Below are positions 1 to 10,274 of a stretch of DNA of 64,000 nucleotides, one piece after another. This stretch comes from Thraustochytrium sp. TN22 (lineage: Eukaryota; Sar; Bigyra; Thraustochytrida; Thraustochytriidae). Where the stretch lies: NCBI GenBank assembly GCA_013306675.1, contig JABLUY010000001.1:124001-188000 (forward strand), read 5' to 3'. Position 1 is the first letter of the stretch, and every line of letters begins with the position of its first letter. Below the pieces are notes generated by a model. The model saw nothing but the letters and a program-made list of their open reading frames with translations. It was not told the origin of the DNA and searched no databases. A program made the position numbers and the translations under genes.

Positions 1-566
1 TCGTCCAGGGCCTCCTGGTCGTCCTCAGCATTGTCGATGAAGTTGTCGTCATCGTCGTCGGACTTGCCGCCGCCGCTCTCGCGCGCCGCGGCGCTTGCCC
101 TTTGCGCGCGATTGGCCGGCTTGGCCTTCGCCGCGGCCTTGCCCGCCTTGCGCTTCTTGGTCAGCGTCTTGCCCTTGCCCTTTTTTCGCGCCGGCCCGTC
201 ATCCTCGTCCGACGAGTCCCCTGAGGACGACGAGCTATCCCCGGACGACGACGAAGACGACGACGACGACGACGACCCGGAGCTGCTCGAGGAGTCGCTC
301 CCATCGCCGCCGCCCTTGTTGAGCACCTTCTTCTTCTTCTTCTTGTTCTTGCCGCGAGCAGTCACCACCTTCTTCTTGGTCAGCTTCTTGCCCTCGCCGC
401 CGGCCTCGCCGGCCTCGCCGGCCGCGCCGGCCTCTGCCTCTGCCTCTGCCTCAGGCCCGGCCTCCGCCTCTGCCGCGCCCGCGCCGCCCTCCTTCTGCCG
501 CTGCTCCAGCTCGCGCCGCACGCCCTCGTCGCCGGACTCCCCGTCGCTGCCGCCCAGCGTCTCCAT
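1..566 (-). CDS. Acidic/basic low-complexity nuclear-type protein, N-terminal part, runs off the left edge
   Basis: Reading the minus strand from an ATG at 566..564, the frame stays open to the window edge and gives 188 residues. It starts METLGGSDGESGDEGVRREL, then has an Ala/Glu-rich stretch, a Lys cluster (KKLTKKKVV and GKNKKKKKKVL), a long Ser/Asp block, a second Lys/Ala block (ARKKGKGKTLTKKRKAGKAA) and an acidic DDDDDNFIDNAEDD at the edge. Alternating acidic-serine and lysine blocks are typical of nuclear or nucleolar chromatin and RNA-related proteins. No domain is visible, so the function is unknown. I chose this start because it is the first ATG in the open frame, and because the sequence just upstream on the minus strand is a (CCGCG)n repeat, which looks like 5' UTR. 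The gene lacks its C-terminal part here. Confidence 0.6.
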   Translation of the reverse strand, partial: METLGGSDGESGDEGVRRELEQRQKEGGAGAAEAEAGPEAEAEAEAGAAGEAGEAGGEGKKLTKKKVVTARGKNKKKKKKVLNKGGGDGSDSSSSSGSSSSSSSSSSSGDSSSSSGDSSDEDDGPARKKGKGKTLTKKRKAGKAAAKAKPANRAQRASAAARESGGGKSDDDDDNFIDNAEDDQEALD

Positions 567-659
567 GGCGCCGCGCCGCGCCGCGCCGCGCCGCGCCGCG
601 CCGGGCCGGGCCGGCTCGGGCCGGGCGGGCCGGGCCGCGGGCGCGGGAGGACCTGCGCG

Positions 660-691
<32 letters not shown>

Positions 692-1333
692 TGCCGGGAC
701 GCGACCGCGCGGATCGAACGAGCTCTGGCGTCGGGCGAAGCCTGAGCGCGCCGCGGCGCCGATGCGCGGTTGGGCCGCTTCTCCGCGGCTTGGGCCGCTT
801 TCCCATAACAAGCTAGCAAGCTTGCAAGCGAGCTCGCTCCAGCTAGCTAGTGTCGCAAGCTTCGCAAGCTTATGGTAGCAAGCACAATTTGCACGACGAA
901 GGGATGTGCCAAGCAAGCAGCAACGAGCAGCAAGCGTCCAGCAGGCTTCGGAGGCGCAACGCGAGCATACTAGTAAGTGGCACCGGCCTCGCGGGTGCTT
1001 GCTCGCACCGGGTCACGGCAAGACGTGGAGGGGAACTGGAGAACCGGGAAGTGGTCGCAAGTGGTCGGTCGTTGGGTCGGCGTCAGGTCCGCGTCGGTCG
1101 TGGCCGATCGGCGTGTTCTCGCTTGCGTTCTCTCTCATGGTCTCTCACTTGAAAGTTTTCATCGATCGTTCGGCGGACGTGGAGAGCGTCGTCAGCTTGC
1201 TGTCATGTCACGGCACGGCACGTGGCCAGGATTTCTCGCGTGGTCACGGTCATGACGGTCAGGTGATGACGATGCCGATCGAGCCGGGCACGGCACGTGG
1301 CCAGGATCTCTCGCGTGGTCACGGTCATGGCGG
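567..1333. other. Intergenic gap: pentanucleotide repeat, GCAAGC-rich stretch, 75-bp tandem repeat
   Basis: No convincing gene. Positions 570-603 are a (GCGCC)n tract that grades into GGGCC repeats and a (GCC)n run near 663-692. Around 810-890 the words GCAAGC, AAGCTT and AGCTAG recur. The right end holds the first copy of a 75-bp tandem repeat whose second copy enters the 3' end of the neighbouring minus-strand gene. ORFs listed in this stretch come from the repeats. Confidence 0.6.
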
Positions 1334-1363
1334 TCAGGTGATGACGATGCCGCTCGAGCCGGG
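1214..1363. repeat. 75-bp tandem duplication, two copies, spanning a gene's stop codon
   Basis: Copy A is 1214-1288 and copy B is 1289-1363, both beginning CACGGCACGTGGCCAGGAT. They differ at three bases that I can see. Copy B covers the last ten codons and the stop codon of the 7-TM gene on the minus strand. Copy A lies in its 3' flank and repeats the same stop triplet. The period is 25 codons, so it keeps frame. Confidence 0.9.
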
Positions 1364-2737
1364 CGGAGTGGAGGCAGAGGCGACAGCGGAGGACGCAGAG
1401 CCATCAGCGGCGGCGCCAGCAGTGGTGGCAGCCGGGGATAGGCTGTCGGCCTCGCTCGCGGAGTCGCTGTCATCGAGCTCAAGGGTGTCGTCGTCGTGGG
1501 CCTCAGCATGGTCTGTACGACGCAGCACGACGGCAGACCCGGACTGAATGCGGCGCGTGGAGACCGAGGCCGAGACCGAATTGTGCATGGGGAAGCTGGG
1601 CCGCCGGCCGGCCGGCCGGAGCCCGCGCGGCGAGGCGTCCTTGTCGCGGTACATGTAGAGTGCGAGAGCCGCGGCGCTGAGCGTGAAGACGCGGTCCAGG
1701 CTGAAGCTGGCGACGCCGGCGCGAGCAAGAGCGGGCGAAGTCCTGTCGGTGGCGCCTGCCGAGTAGATCGCGAGCAGGGTCTGGCCAAAGGCGAGCGCGG
1801 CGAAGGCGAAGAGCAGCGCTGTAATGAGCCGAAGGCGGCCAACGAATCCGCGTAGCTGCGCGGACTGCCGCATCGTGTGCTGGTGGTGGTGGGCCAGCGG
1901 GCTTAGCGACAATGATGGAGGCCGCGCATGCGCGTGCACGCTGGAGCCTGACGAGGAAGAGGAGGCTACAGAAGAGCGGAAGTGGTAGGTGCCGTTGTTG
2001 CTGCCGCTGTTGCTGTAGTCAACGATACCATGGGTGTTGCGGATGCTGGCGCCTCCGAGCGCTGGCAGTGCAACGGAGACGACTGGCATGATATCAGAGG
2101 AGCGCGAGTAATGTCGCGAGCGGGGCTCAGCCGCCGACGCGGGCAGCGTGGTCTGCATGAGCTCGGCGATGATGCGCGACTTTTGCGCGGCAAGCAGCAC
2201 GGTACCCGCAACCGCGAGCAGCGCCGTGCCGAGGTGGCGCACCGCGACGAAGCAGAGGCAGGGCAGCGAGCCGGTGGAGAGGCGCGCCAGGATGAAGAAG
2301 CCAACCTGCCATGCGAGCACGATGACTGCGAGCCTAGTGCGATTGCGCGAGAGCCACCCGGGGGCAGAGCGCTCGCTGCGGGCACTCGTGAGCGACTCGA
2401 GCAAGTAGATGCCACTCACGACGACGAGCGCGCGGCTGATGGCGAGCTGCACAGCGATGCCGGCCTCGTCCAGACTGTGCGCTGCGAGTGCGATGCCCCA
2501 GGCCACGTAGCTCTCGAGCAGCGCAGCACTAGCATTGGCGACCCAGAAACGAACGCGCGCAGCGCGCCAGAAGATCGCACGGCTTCGCACGGCGTGCCTG
2601 TAGCGCCTCGTCTTGCGTAGCAGCAAGAGGCCCAACACCAGCAGCACGCACCCGCTCACCACCGCTGCGCCGCGCCATGCCGACGGGGCCTGCGCGTCCA
2701 CGCCCAGGCCTTGACATCGGGCCGCCGTCTGCGCCAT
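1334..2737 (-). CDS. Seven-transmembrane protein, THH1/TOM1/TOM3-like (tentative)
   Basis: Encodes 467 residues in one exon from ATG 2737..2735; the open frame extends further upstream but without another convincing ATG. About seven hydrophobic helices are visible. TM1 is near VVSGCVLLVLGLLLL and is followed by RKTRRYRH. The next are in FWVANASAALLESYVAWG, AISRALVVVSGIYLL, LAVIVLAWQVGFFILA, FVAVRHLGTALLAVAGTVLL, LITALLFAFAALAFGQTLL and FSLDRVFTLSAAALALYMY. A polar Ser/His-rich loop separates TM5 and TM6, and the C-terminal tail is acidic and Ser-rich. Length, helix count and the final D-R-V-F helix recall the plant/oomycete THH1/TOM1/TOM3 family of endomembrane proteins, but the match is loose and a different 7-TM family is possible. 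The C-terminus overlaps the second copy of a 75-bp tandem repeat. Confidence 0.7.
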   Translation of the reverse strand: MAQTAARCQGLGVDAQAPSAWRGAAVVSGCVLLVLGLLLLRKTRRYRHAVRSRAIFWRAARVRFWVANASAALLESYVAWGIALAAHSLDEAGIAVQLAISRALVVVSGIYLLESLTSARSERSAPGWLSRNRTRLAVIVLAWQVGFFILARLSTGSLPCLCFVAVRHLGTALLAVAGTVLLAAQKSRIIAELMQTTLPASAAEPRSRHYSRSSDIMPVVSVALPALGGASIRNTHGIVDYSNSGSNNGTYHFRSSVASSSSSGSSVHAHARPPSLSLSPLAHHHQHTMRQSAQLRGFVGRLRLITALLFAFAALAFGQTLLAIYSAGATDRTSPALARAGVASFSLDRVFTLSAAALALYMYRDKDASPRGLRPAGRRPSFPMHNSVSASVSTRRIQSGSAVVLRRTDHAEAHDDDTLELDDSDSASEADSLSPAATTAGAAADGSASSAVASASTPPGSSGIVIT

Positions 2738-5700
2738 TCCCGCTCTGGCCGGCCGCCTGGCTGCCCTGGGAGGCAGGCCTTTGCGGCAGCGGCGCTGCGG
2801 CGCAGCGGCAAGGAGGGCGGAGGGGGCGTCCGTGGGCCCGAGGCGCCTTGCCGAGCCGGAAGACCAGCTTGTGGAAGGAGAAGACCTGGTCCTGGTCTGC
2901 CCAGTGACCCGCGTCCAGTAGCTAGCGGGCGGGCGACCTGGCGACCTGGAGCGAGGAGCAAGCAGTGCCAGTGGCAAGCAAAGTCACAAGCAGGCGGCAC
3001 CGAGGTCTGTCTGCCAGCCAGCTCGGCTGCAGCCTGCACTGCAGTGCAGGCGTCTACGTCCCGTAGCTCGCCTGCGTTGCTGCTCTGTCAGAGCGAGTCC
3101 TGAAGTCCGAGTCTCTGTGTGAGAGCGTGAAAGACTCGGAGAGAGAGAGGGGTGCCCCCCCGCTCATGGACCGACCACGATTCGCTGGCTGCTGCGGCGG
3201 TGGGCCGCAACGCTGCGTCGACGACGCTGCGGGTCTTCGGCCGCGAGGCGACGCGAGCCAAGCGTGCCTTCATAGCCGAGCCTGGCCGGCGGCCGGCTCA
3301 GGCTGGCGGCTCGGACCCGCTCGGTGTAAACTCGGACTCGCGCTGGGACGAAGAACACCAACCCTGCCAGTGCAGTGCCAGTCACTGGCCCTGTCGTGGC
3401 GCGGCCCGTGGGTGGTTGTGATGAGCGCAGAGCGCAGCGCCTGCCAGTACGGCTCAGCAACTTGTCTCCGCACCGTCAAGGCTCGAGTCGCGCCACGGCG
3501 CTCCGGCACTGGCACCGTGCCACCGTGACCGCACTCGGCCGTTGGTCCTGCCAGTGGGTGAGCGAGGCGAGCTGGCTGGCCGCTGGCCAGGCGGATGGCC
3601 CGTCGGTCCTGCAGTAACGAAGGCCTATGCGCAGGTGGACGGTTGCAACGTTGATTAAAGTGGCTCTCTCTTTGTTGTCCTCCGAGTCCTCGTCCACGCC
3701 GCCCTCGCGCAGTCGCGCAGCCCGAACAGCCAGGCAGCCGGGCAGCCAGCCACAGCTTATTGACTGTGAGAGTGCTCGCTCGCCCGCTGAGCCCACGCAG
3801 TTGCAACCAGGACGAGCGAGCCGAGCTTGGCGCTGGGCACCTTTGCTTCCGCTTGTCGCCCGCGAGCCAATGCCCGCGCTTGGGTGCGGCGCGCTGCGCC
3901 CGGTGCGCCGCGCCGCCTTTGTGCCAGGCCGTCTGGCCGAGTCTGGCACGGACTTTCATGGTGCCGTGACGCTGCGACCACAGTCCCTGGACGGAGGTTT
4001 GCTCCTTGGACAGCATTCTGTGGAGCCACAGCGTGATGTGAATCCGAGCCGCCTGGGCGGGGCCAGGCCAGGCCCGGCGGCGCGAGCGAGAGCGACTTGA
4101 TGAACCTGGTCGGCCTCTCCGCCCGTGGCCGGCGCGACGTCGGCCTGGCCAGCAGCAGCCAGCAGCTCGGGGCTCTGCGCTGCTCAGAGGCTCAAGGCTG
4201 GGCTGGCCTCAGCGTCGGAGACGCGCGGAACCGCCGCCGATTGGGCCTCCGTGGTCCGACTGCCAGCGCTCTGCGAGTCTGCTGAGCTGGTCCAGAGCGC
4301 TTGAGCACGTGGCGTGGTAGGCCAGCTTGCCGACGCTGCTCCGGCGCAGCTGGCACACTGTGGCTGCAGCCGCTGCACTAGCAGCCTGACAGGCTCGGAC
4401 CTCGGACTCGGAGCCGAGTCGGAGGTCAGACGGTCAGCGTAACGTTACATTACTTGCTGGGTGAGCACACGAGCGATCTTGGCCAAGTCGGCCAACCACT
4501 CCACTGCACTGCACAACTAACAAAGTTGGATTGCGGTCCAGCGGAGTCGCCAGCCACTGTCGTCGACAGGAAGAAGCAGCCTTGAATCGAAACGAGGCGC
4601 TAGCTAGCTAGTAGAGCGAGAGCGACATGAGGAGGAAGACATTCGGACAGCGGCAGCCCGCTGCTCGGCTACGGCAGACGCTCGCTCATCACCACGGCTG
4701 GCCTGCCAGAGGCCATCAGTGGGGGCGATGTCTTGAAGCTCTTTGTTGACGTCACGGCGGATCGTGCCCGGCTCGGAAACTGGAAGCACTATTCAAGTTG
4801 GAGGATCGGTTGAGCCAGGCTTGCTACCGCTAGCTAGTTAGCTGGCCTTGGCTTGTCCGCGAAAGGCACGCTAGCTAGCTAGGGCAGCTCACTGTAGCAG
4901 CGTTGCTCCAGAGTGCGACGAGCCGTGACGAGCGATCGAGCGACGGAACGACTCGGACCCAGAGCGAGCGAGTCTGCTCGCTGGCTCGGCGACATGTGCG
5001 GGGTGGAGGGCTGAGGGCGTGTCGTTGCAGCTTGAGACCGTGATGGTGGCCTAGCGCACCCACCACTGGCAGCGCGCCGTTGTACACCTGCCTGGCTGGA
5101 GGGACGACGGCGAGCAACTACGAGCCGCGAGCGGCCAGCCAGGTGCCCAGAGTAGGACCAGCTGTGCGAACCAAGTTCACCTGTGCGGGACTTCTGGCGG
5201 CGCGGCGCCCTGGCGAAGCGAGCTGAAGCGAGGTCGTCTCGCGCGCTGACTGTCAGCCACTGGCAGCCAGTCGTGGCACAGACGCCCGCTCAGCGTCCCG
5301 TCTTCCCGCCATGGCGATCTGCAGGTAAAGCAGGGTGTGCGTGGCGAGCAAAACAGCGCAATACGTTGAGCATCAGCGAGTCTCTAGCCTGACTGTGGAT
5401 CCCAGGCACCACCGGGCTGTCTGGCCCGGCCGTGGCCAAGGCGGGTCCGAGTCTGGCTCGAGTTTGGCCACCTGCCAGTCGTTTCAAAAGAGCAGCACCC
5501 ACCAAATTGAACCTGCACACATCCATGCGCATCTCGACTTCGCGATGCATCGATTGAGATTCGTGTTGACTGTGAGCGACCAGCCATGAAGGCCGTGTTG
5601 CAATGCATCCAGCAGCGGCTCGGCGATAGCCGCGTGCCGCAATGGATCGTCTGATGCTTGCGTTGGGTTGTTCGGCCCGCTTGTCCGGAGCTCGTGATCC

Positions 5701-7038
5701 GGGCCGCTAAGTCGAACTTGGACAATCTGAGTCTGGCCACTGATACTACAGCGGTATCCGCACGCTGCAGCACAAATCCGCAGCCCCTACGCAAAGCTGT
5801 CTGTCGATGCGCCCCTTTGGTTGCAGGGGCCCAAAGCACGTGGGGCACCCACGAGCGCAAGTGTCGATTGCAAGCGTAGGACTTGCACGGAGATTTCGTC
5901 ACAGCTTCCTCCGGCAGCCTGAGCCTGAACGCCGAGGTCGAGTCGCTTGACAAACTTTGGCTGTACGCCCAGCTCATGACCTGGGTTGTCACCTTCCAGT
6001 AGGTCGCCTCGATCTTCCAGGTTTTGCGCGTGCGGTCCCAGCGCTGCAGCTTCGCGGGCCATCGGCCCGCCACAGGCGCCCCTGCATGAAGTCAGATTTC
6101 CAGTTCATAAAAAAAGTACAGCACTCAGGACGGACATGGCTGACCAACTGGCACTGCAGCCAATCAGAACCTCAGATCCTTCTTCCCGCAGCGTTTGCGG
6201 TGCGACCTGCTCCAAGCCAAGTCGCCGTTGCAGCCTCCGAGAGAAACTGAGCAACACCGAGAGAGGTCGTGGCCCATCGAGTCGATCCAAGCCAAGTCGA
6301 CCTTGATGAATGAATGGGTGGCCCGCGTTGGCTCACCTCTCTTTTGGCTTGGCTTGACTGTGAGGCAGCAAACGCGTGGGCTTCCGTTGCTGGCGCCTGG
6401 GTGCCGACTGCGGGACTGGATCGGAGTCGCACCGCAGGAACAGAAGAAGAAATCATCACGATCTTCCGCGCAAGCTGCAAACGCAGGCGCCTGCCTGGCT
6501 GGAAGAGCCCGCCCTTCCCAGCCAGGCCGCTGCGTCCGACAACCAGCGGCGTCGCCCCAAGGCTTGGGGTCAGCTTGCTTACTCACAACAATGGCGCGTG
6601 GCTTGTGAATTCACAAAGTTGTCGCTGTCAGCAACTTGAAGTCCCGCCCCACCGCAACCACCGCTGCCCGGCGAGCCGCGAAAGTGGTCGAATCGCAGCG
6701 GCAAATCGAAGCGCCACGGCCAGTCGCCCCTCTGGCTCCTAGCCTAGGGGGTACGAGGTCCTCTCGAGCTTAAGATTAACGTTAGTAGTAGAATGCTGGC
6801 CAGCAGCCGACGCCGCAGGCGCGCAAGAGCAATCGCGCTCGCGCCTGTAATCTTGCTTTTGCTTGATGTCAGGGTTGTCGCACGGCGGCGACTTGTCCTT
6901 CCACGCGTCGAGAAAGCCCTCGATCTCGCTGCGCTCCGTCGTGTTGAATATCCCGTCGCGCGTCGATCGTACGATGTAGTAGTGCTTGGGCGCCAGGAGC
7001 TCCTCCAGCTAGCGAAGCCGCCACGCTGCCAGCAAACC
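2738..7038. other. 4.3 kb gene-poor divergent intergenic region
   Basis: Lies between the start codons of the 7-TM gene (-) and the UNC93-like gene (+). GC content is lower than in the genes, and codon-like third-position bias is absent over most of it. Words such as GCCAGT, ACTGGC and GCCACTGGC recur (near 2966, 3370-3390, 3503, 3550, 5065, 5258, 5478), as do GCTAGCTAG runs (near 4600, 4832, 4870). ORFs up to 248 codons exist on both strands but show no family features. A 91-codon minus ORF at 5787-6062 has unbiased codons and I leave it uncalled. The only coding-like stretch is the relic at 6738-7008. Confidence 0.5.
6738..7008 (-). pseudogene. Coding-like 3' fragment (relic terminal exon) antisense to the UNC93 5' flank
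   Basis: On the minus strand, a frame opened by an in-frame TAG around 7009-7011 reads LEELLAPKHYYIVRSTRDG, then FNTTERSEIEGFLDAWKDK, SPPCDNPDIKQKQDYRRERD and CSCAPAASAAG, and ends at a stop near 6738. Codons are GC-ending and typical of the host genes, unlike the flanks, and composition is mixed rather than repetitive. The ...GCTAG before CTGGAGGAG could be a splice acceptor. No upstream partner exon is possible without entering the UNC93 gene, so this looks like the surviving last exon of a lost or copied gene, or the end of an overlapping antisense gene. I do not recognise the family. Confidence 0.35.
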
Positions 7039-8541
7039 ATGCTGGACGCGCAGCCTGCAGCGGCGAGGGCGGCGGGGGCGGCGAGCGCGGGCGGCGGAGG
7101 GGGCGGCGCCGTGGCCGTCGTCCACGTCGGGCCTGGCATCAACGCCGACGGTGACGGCGACGGCGACGCCGCGCTTGCTGAGGGAGCTGGCGGCGACGAT
7201 GGGCTCGACGTACGGCAGCTGCTCCTGCTGAGCGCGTCCTTCTTCTTCTGCTTTTTGGCCTTTGGCGCGGCGCAGAACTTGGAGTCGAGCCTGTACCCGG
7301 ATGGCAGCGGGACGCTGGCGCTCGGCGTGGTGTACATCGTGTTCACAGGCGCGGGGCTGGGGGCGCCGGCCGTGCTCTCGCGGGTCGGCACAACGCGCTC
7401 CCTGACCTTGGCGATGAGTGCCTATGCCGTCTTCATGCTCGCGAACGCGTACGCGCATGTGTGGACGCTCGTGCCGGCCGCGGTCTGCCTCGGCCTCGGC
7501 GCCGCCGGACTCTGGACCGCGCAGGGCGTCCTGCTCACGGGGCTCAGCGCGGGCCGCCAGGCCGCCGCCTCGCGCGCGTCCGGCACCTTCTTCTTTGTCT
7601 ACCAGTTCGGCCAGCTGCTGGGCAACCTGGTCGCGGCTGCCGTGCTGCAGTCGGGCGCGGCGCCCGGCGAGGCCACCGGCATCTCGGCCGGAGTTCGGAC
7701 TCTGCTCTTTCTCATCTTCGCGGCGAGCGTGGGGCTCGGCATGCTGCTCTCCCTCTGGCTGCGCGAGCCTGACGCGAGGGAACGCTACGTCGCACTTGCG
7801 CCAGAGACAGAGCCGGCGCGTAGCGAGGCTTACGAGGACCTTGTGGTGGACCTTGGCGAGGGCGGCGGCCTGTACGATAGCGACGAGAGCGACAGCGGGG
7901 CGCTGGGCACTGGCGCCGTTGCCCCCGGGGCGCAGGCGTCGATTTGGACGATTTTGGCCAGCGACCGCGTGCTACAGATGCTTGTGCCGCTCTTTGTGTT
8001 TAGCGGCGCTCAGGCGGCCTGGGCGTGGGGCGAGTTTACTGCGTGGGTGGTACGGCCTGCCATTGGAACGGCCCGGGTGCCGTTGGTCATGGCTGTCTTC
8101 AGCTCGGTCGATGCGGTCTGCAGTGGCCTGCTCGGTAAGATTGGCCGGACGATGGGCCGTCTCAAGGCGCTGCTTGCGCTGGGCGCGGCTCTGCAGATTC
8201 TCGTGGCCTCCAGCGCAGCCCTCGGCGGCATTCAGGCGCTGCCGGGGCCCCAGTTGCCCTGGCTCCTGCTCGCGGCGGTGCTGCTGGGCTTTTGCGACGC
8301 GACCTGCAACACGCTCATCAATGCCCTGCTCGCAGCGCGGCCGCACCGCGCCAGCATCGGCTTGGCCGGCAGCCTGGAGCGGCGCACGCAGGCCTCCTTT
8401 GCGTTCTTTGCGACCTGGCAGAGCCTGGCGACGGCCGTGGCCTTTTTCGCCTCGGCGCACACCAGCCTCGCCGTCAAGTCAGCCGTCACGGTGGGCTCGG
8501 GCGTGGTGGCAATCTCGCTCCTCATCCCGCTCCGTGTGTAG
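7039..8541 (+). CDS. UNC93-like major facilitator superfamily membrane protein
   Basis: Encodes 500 residues in one exon from ATG 7039. The frame is open upstream, but the preceding codons are Arg-rich and cover the antisense relic, so MLDAQPAAA is the best start. After about 60 low-complexity residues, TM1 (LLLLSASFFFCFLAFGAAQN) leads into NLESSLYPDGSGTLALGVVY, the hallmark of UNC93 proteins (QNLESS...G..SL...Y). GLWTAQGVLLTGLS matches the family's 'A.LWT.QG.Y' segment. About eleven or twelve helices follow, with an acidic loop (YDSDESDSG) in the middle as in other UNC93/MFSD11 proteins. UNC93 relatives act as trafficking chaperones or regulators of channels and receptors in the ER and endosomes; the substrate here is unknown. 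The 3' end is convergent with the carboxypeptidase gene, 182 bp away. Confidence 0.85.
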   Translation: MLDAQPAAARAAGAASAGGGGGGAVAVVHVGPGINADGDGDGDAALAEGAGGDDGLDVRQLLLLSASFFFCFLAFGAAQNLESSLYPDGSGTLALGVVYIVFTGAGLGAPAVLSRVGTTRSLTLAMSAYAVFMLANAYAHVWTLVPAAVCLGLGAAGLWTAQGVLLTGLSAGRQAAASRASGTFFFVYQFGQLLGNLVAAAVLQSGAAPGEATGISAGVRTLLFLIFAASVGLGMLLSLWLREPDARERYVALAPETEPARSEAYEDLVVDLGEGGGLYDSDESDSGALGTGAVAPGAQASIWTILASDRVLQMLVPLFVFSGAQAAWAWGEFTAWVVRPAIGTARVPLVMAVFSSVDAVCSGLLGKIGRTMGRLKALLALGAALQILVASSAALGGIQALPGPQLPWLLLAAVLLGFCDATCNTLINALLAARPHRASIGLAGSLERRTQASFAFFATWQSLATAVAFFASAHTSLAVKSAVTVGSGVVAISLLIPLRV

Positions 8542-8723
8542 CACTAACTTAGCACAAGATGTCACGGCCGTACGGTCAATCAAGAGGAAATCAATGGGGT
8601 CAACAGGGGCGCCGCGCCTACGCGCGAGAGGAAAGTGGAAGAGAGAGAGAGAAGAAAGAGAAAGAAAAAGAGATGCCTTGCGAGCTACGACTGCCTTGAC
8701 AGTGAGTGGCGAATCGCCTTGTC

Positions 8724-10274
8724 TCACGCAGTGAAGGAGCCGCCCTTGAGGAAGAGCTCGTACATGACGAGCGCGATCTCGGGCTGGTCCAGAGGAACCA
8801 TGTGGCCAGCCTGATAGAACTGCAGAAAGGTAAAGGGGCCATGCGAGCGCGCCTTGCCAGCCTCCTTGCCGTCGACCATCCAGGGCTCGTCGTCGGCCGC
8901 ATTGAAGGCGTCCTGGCCCGACCACGGCAGCTTGAGCGTCCAGGCGCGGTTGCCAAGCCAGTTGCAAATGTAGTCGCAATCGCCGGCGTAGATGAGGCCG
9001 CGGATGCCGGCCTCGAGCATCTCCGGAATAAGGTTCTGGTAGCGGCGCTCCCAGTCGCCAATCATTTGCTAGCGGGTGCGCACGGCACGGAAAGAGCGAG
9101 CGAAGTTAGTGAGGCTTCTGACTGCGCGGTGGCCGGCGGCGAAGAAAACAAAAACAAAACGTACCGAGTGCGCCGAGTCGCTGCAATCCTCCCAGCGCTT
9201 GTTGACGCCCAGGTAGGACTGCACCCGCTCGCTGTTGAGGTAGGTGGAGATCTGGCTAAAGTCGTAGCAGCGCGGCGGGACCGCGCACTTGACGCGCATG
9301 TCGTAGACATTGTAGCCCGTGGCCGCGTAAGGCGAGACCAGAGCTTGGTTGCACTCCATGACGGCCTCGAGGCAGGTGAAGTGCGAGTGCTTGCCCTCAT
9401 TGCACTTTTCGATGCGCTCGATGCAGGCCGGCGTCTCGCTCACCATCCTGTCGTAGACGCGCTTGCTCACACGGCTAGGCGCCGAAGTAGAGTTGTAGGC
9501 CATCTTGGCATACCACTTGTACTGCTCGAGCGGGTCGGTGAGGCCGTTGCCCACGCCAAAGGCCTTGAGGTTGATGTGCGGCACGCCCTCGTGGCCCTTC
9601 TTGTTCTCCGTAAAGATGCGGTGCGAGAAGGCCGGCACGTAGTGGCCGCCGTAGGACTCGCCAATCACAAAGAAGTCGTTGCCGCTGTACTTGGGGAATT
9701 TCTTCATGAACTCCGTGATGAAGATGTACAGGTCCATGGACACGCCGGCCTCGTCCGTGTCGCCGTCGCCGTAGCTGAAACCGGTCTCGCCCGGCTGGTC
9801 GATGAAGATCATGTTCGAGTGCTCGGTCCAGCTATACGGGTTCAGCTCCGTGTCTTGGCCGCCCTGCTTCACCTTGCACGGGCCGAGCTCCTCGAAGAGG
9901 CCCAACATGCCGGAGCAGCCCGGGCCGCCCGTGAGCCAGGTCGTCACCGGCGCCGACTCCGGCTCGTTGCGGCTCTCGAAGAACCAGAAGAAGTAGTGCT
10001 TGTTCTGCTTCGCCAGGCGCAGGTACCCGGCAACCTGGCCCACATTCGGGTCGCACAGTGCCTCCTCCTGCTGCAGAGGCGCGCGCGCGCCCTCCTCGTC
10101 CGAGAGCCTGCCCAGCCGGCCGCCCTCGATCTCGCTGCGCTGAGCCATTGTGTTGAGCGTGATGGTGAGCTCCGCCTCCTCGCGCAGCATCTCCAGCGTC
10201 GGTCCGCCCGCGGCCACCACGCTCGCCACCATCGCGGCCACCGCCACGACCAGCACCTTCTTGGCCCCCATCAT
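8724..10274 (-). CDS. Serine carboxypeptidase (peptidase family S10), two exons
   Basis: Exon 1 is 10274..9165 and exon 2 is 9068..8724. The intron, 9164..9069 (96 nt), has donor GTACGT and acceptor CTAG. The product is 484 residues. A signal peptide is visible (KKVLVVAVAAMVASVVAAGG). The oxyanion region WLTGGPGCSGM, the nucleophile Ser in VIGESYGGHYVP, the catalytic Asp in IYAGDCDYICNWLG and the catalytic His in YQAGHMVPLDQPE are all present, so the triad is complete; the Asp and His lie in exon 2. NPYSW and DQPGETGFSYG are further S10 signatures. It should be a lysosomal/vacuolar or secreted exopeptidase that removes C-terminal residues. Joining at phase 0 gives DSAHS-QMIGDW, restoring the usual spacing to the Asp motif. 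The true start is ATG 10274, not the TTG one codon upstream. Divergent from the F-box-like gene. Confidence 0.93.

Noticed and set aside
3270-4016. 248-codon minus-strand frame in the 4.3 kb gap
   Set aside because: No ATG-supported start with host codon bias, no domain, and equally long frames occur on the other strand over the same bases.
5787-6062. 91-codon minus frame (AREAAALGPHAQNLEDRGD...) in the gene-poor gap
   Set aside because: It reads like protein in places but the codon third positions are unbiased and a second minus frame over the same bases is also open. Too weak to call.
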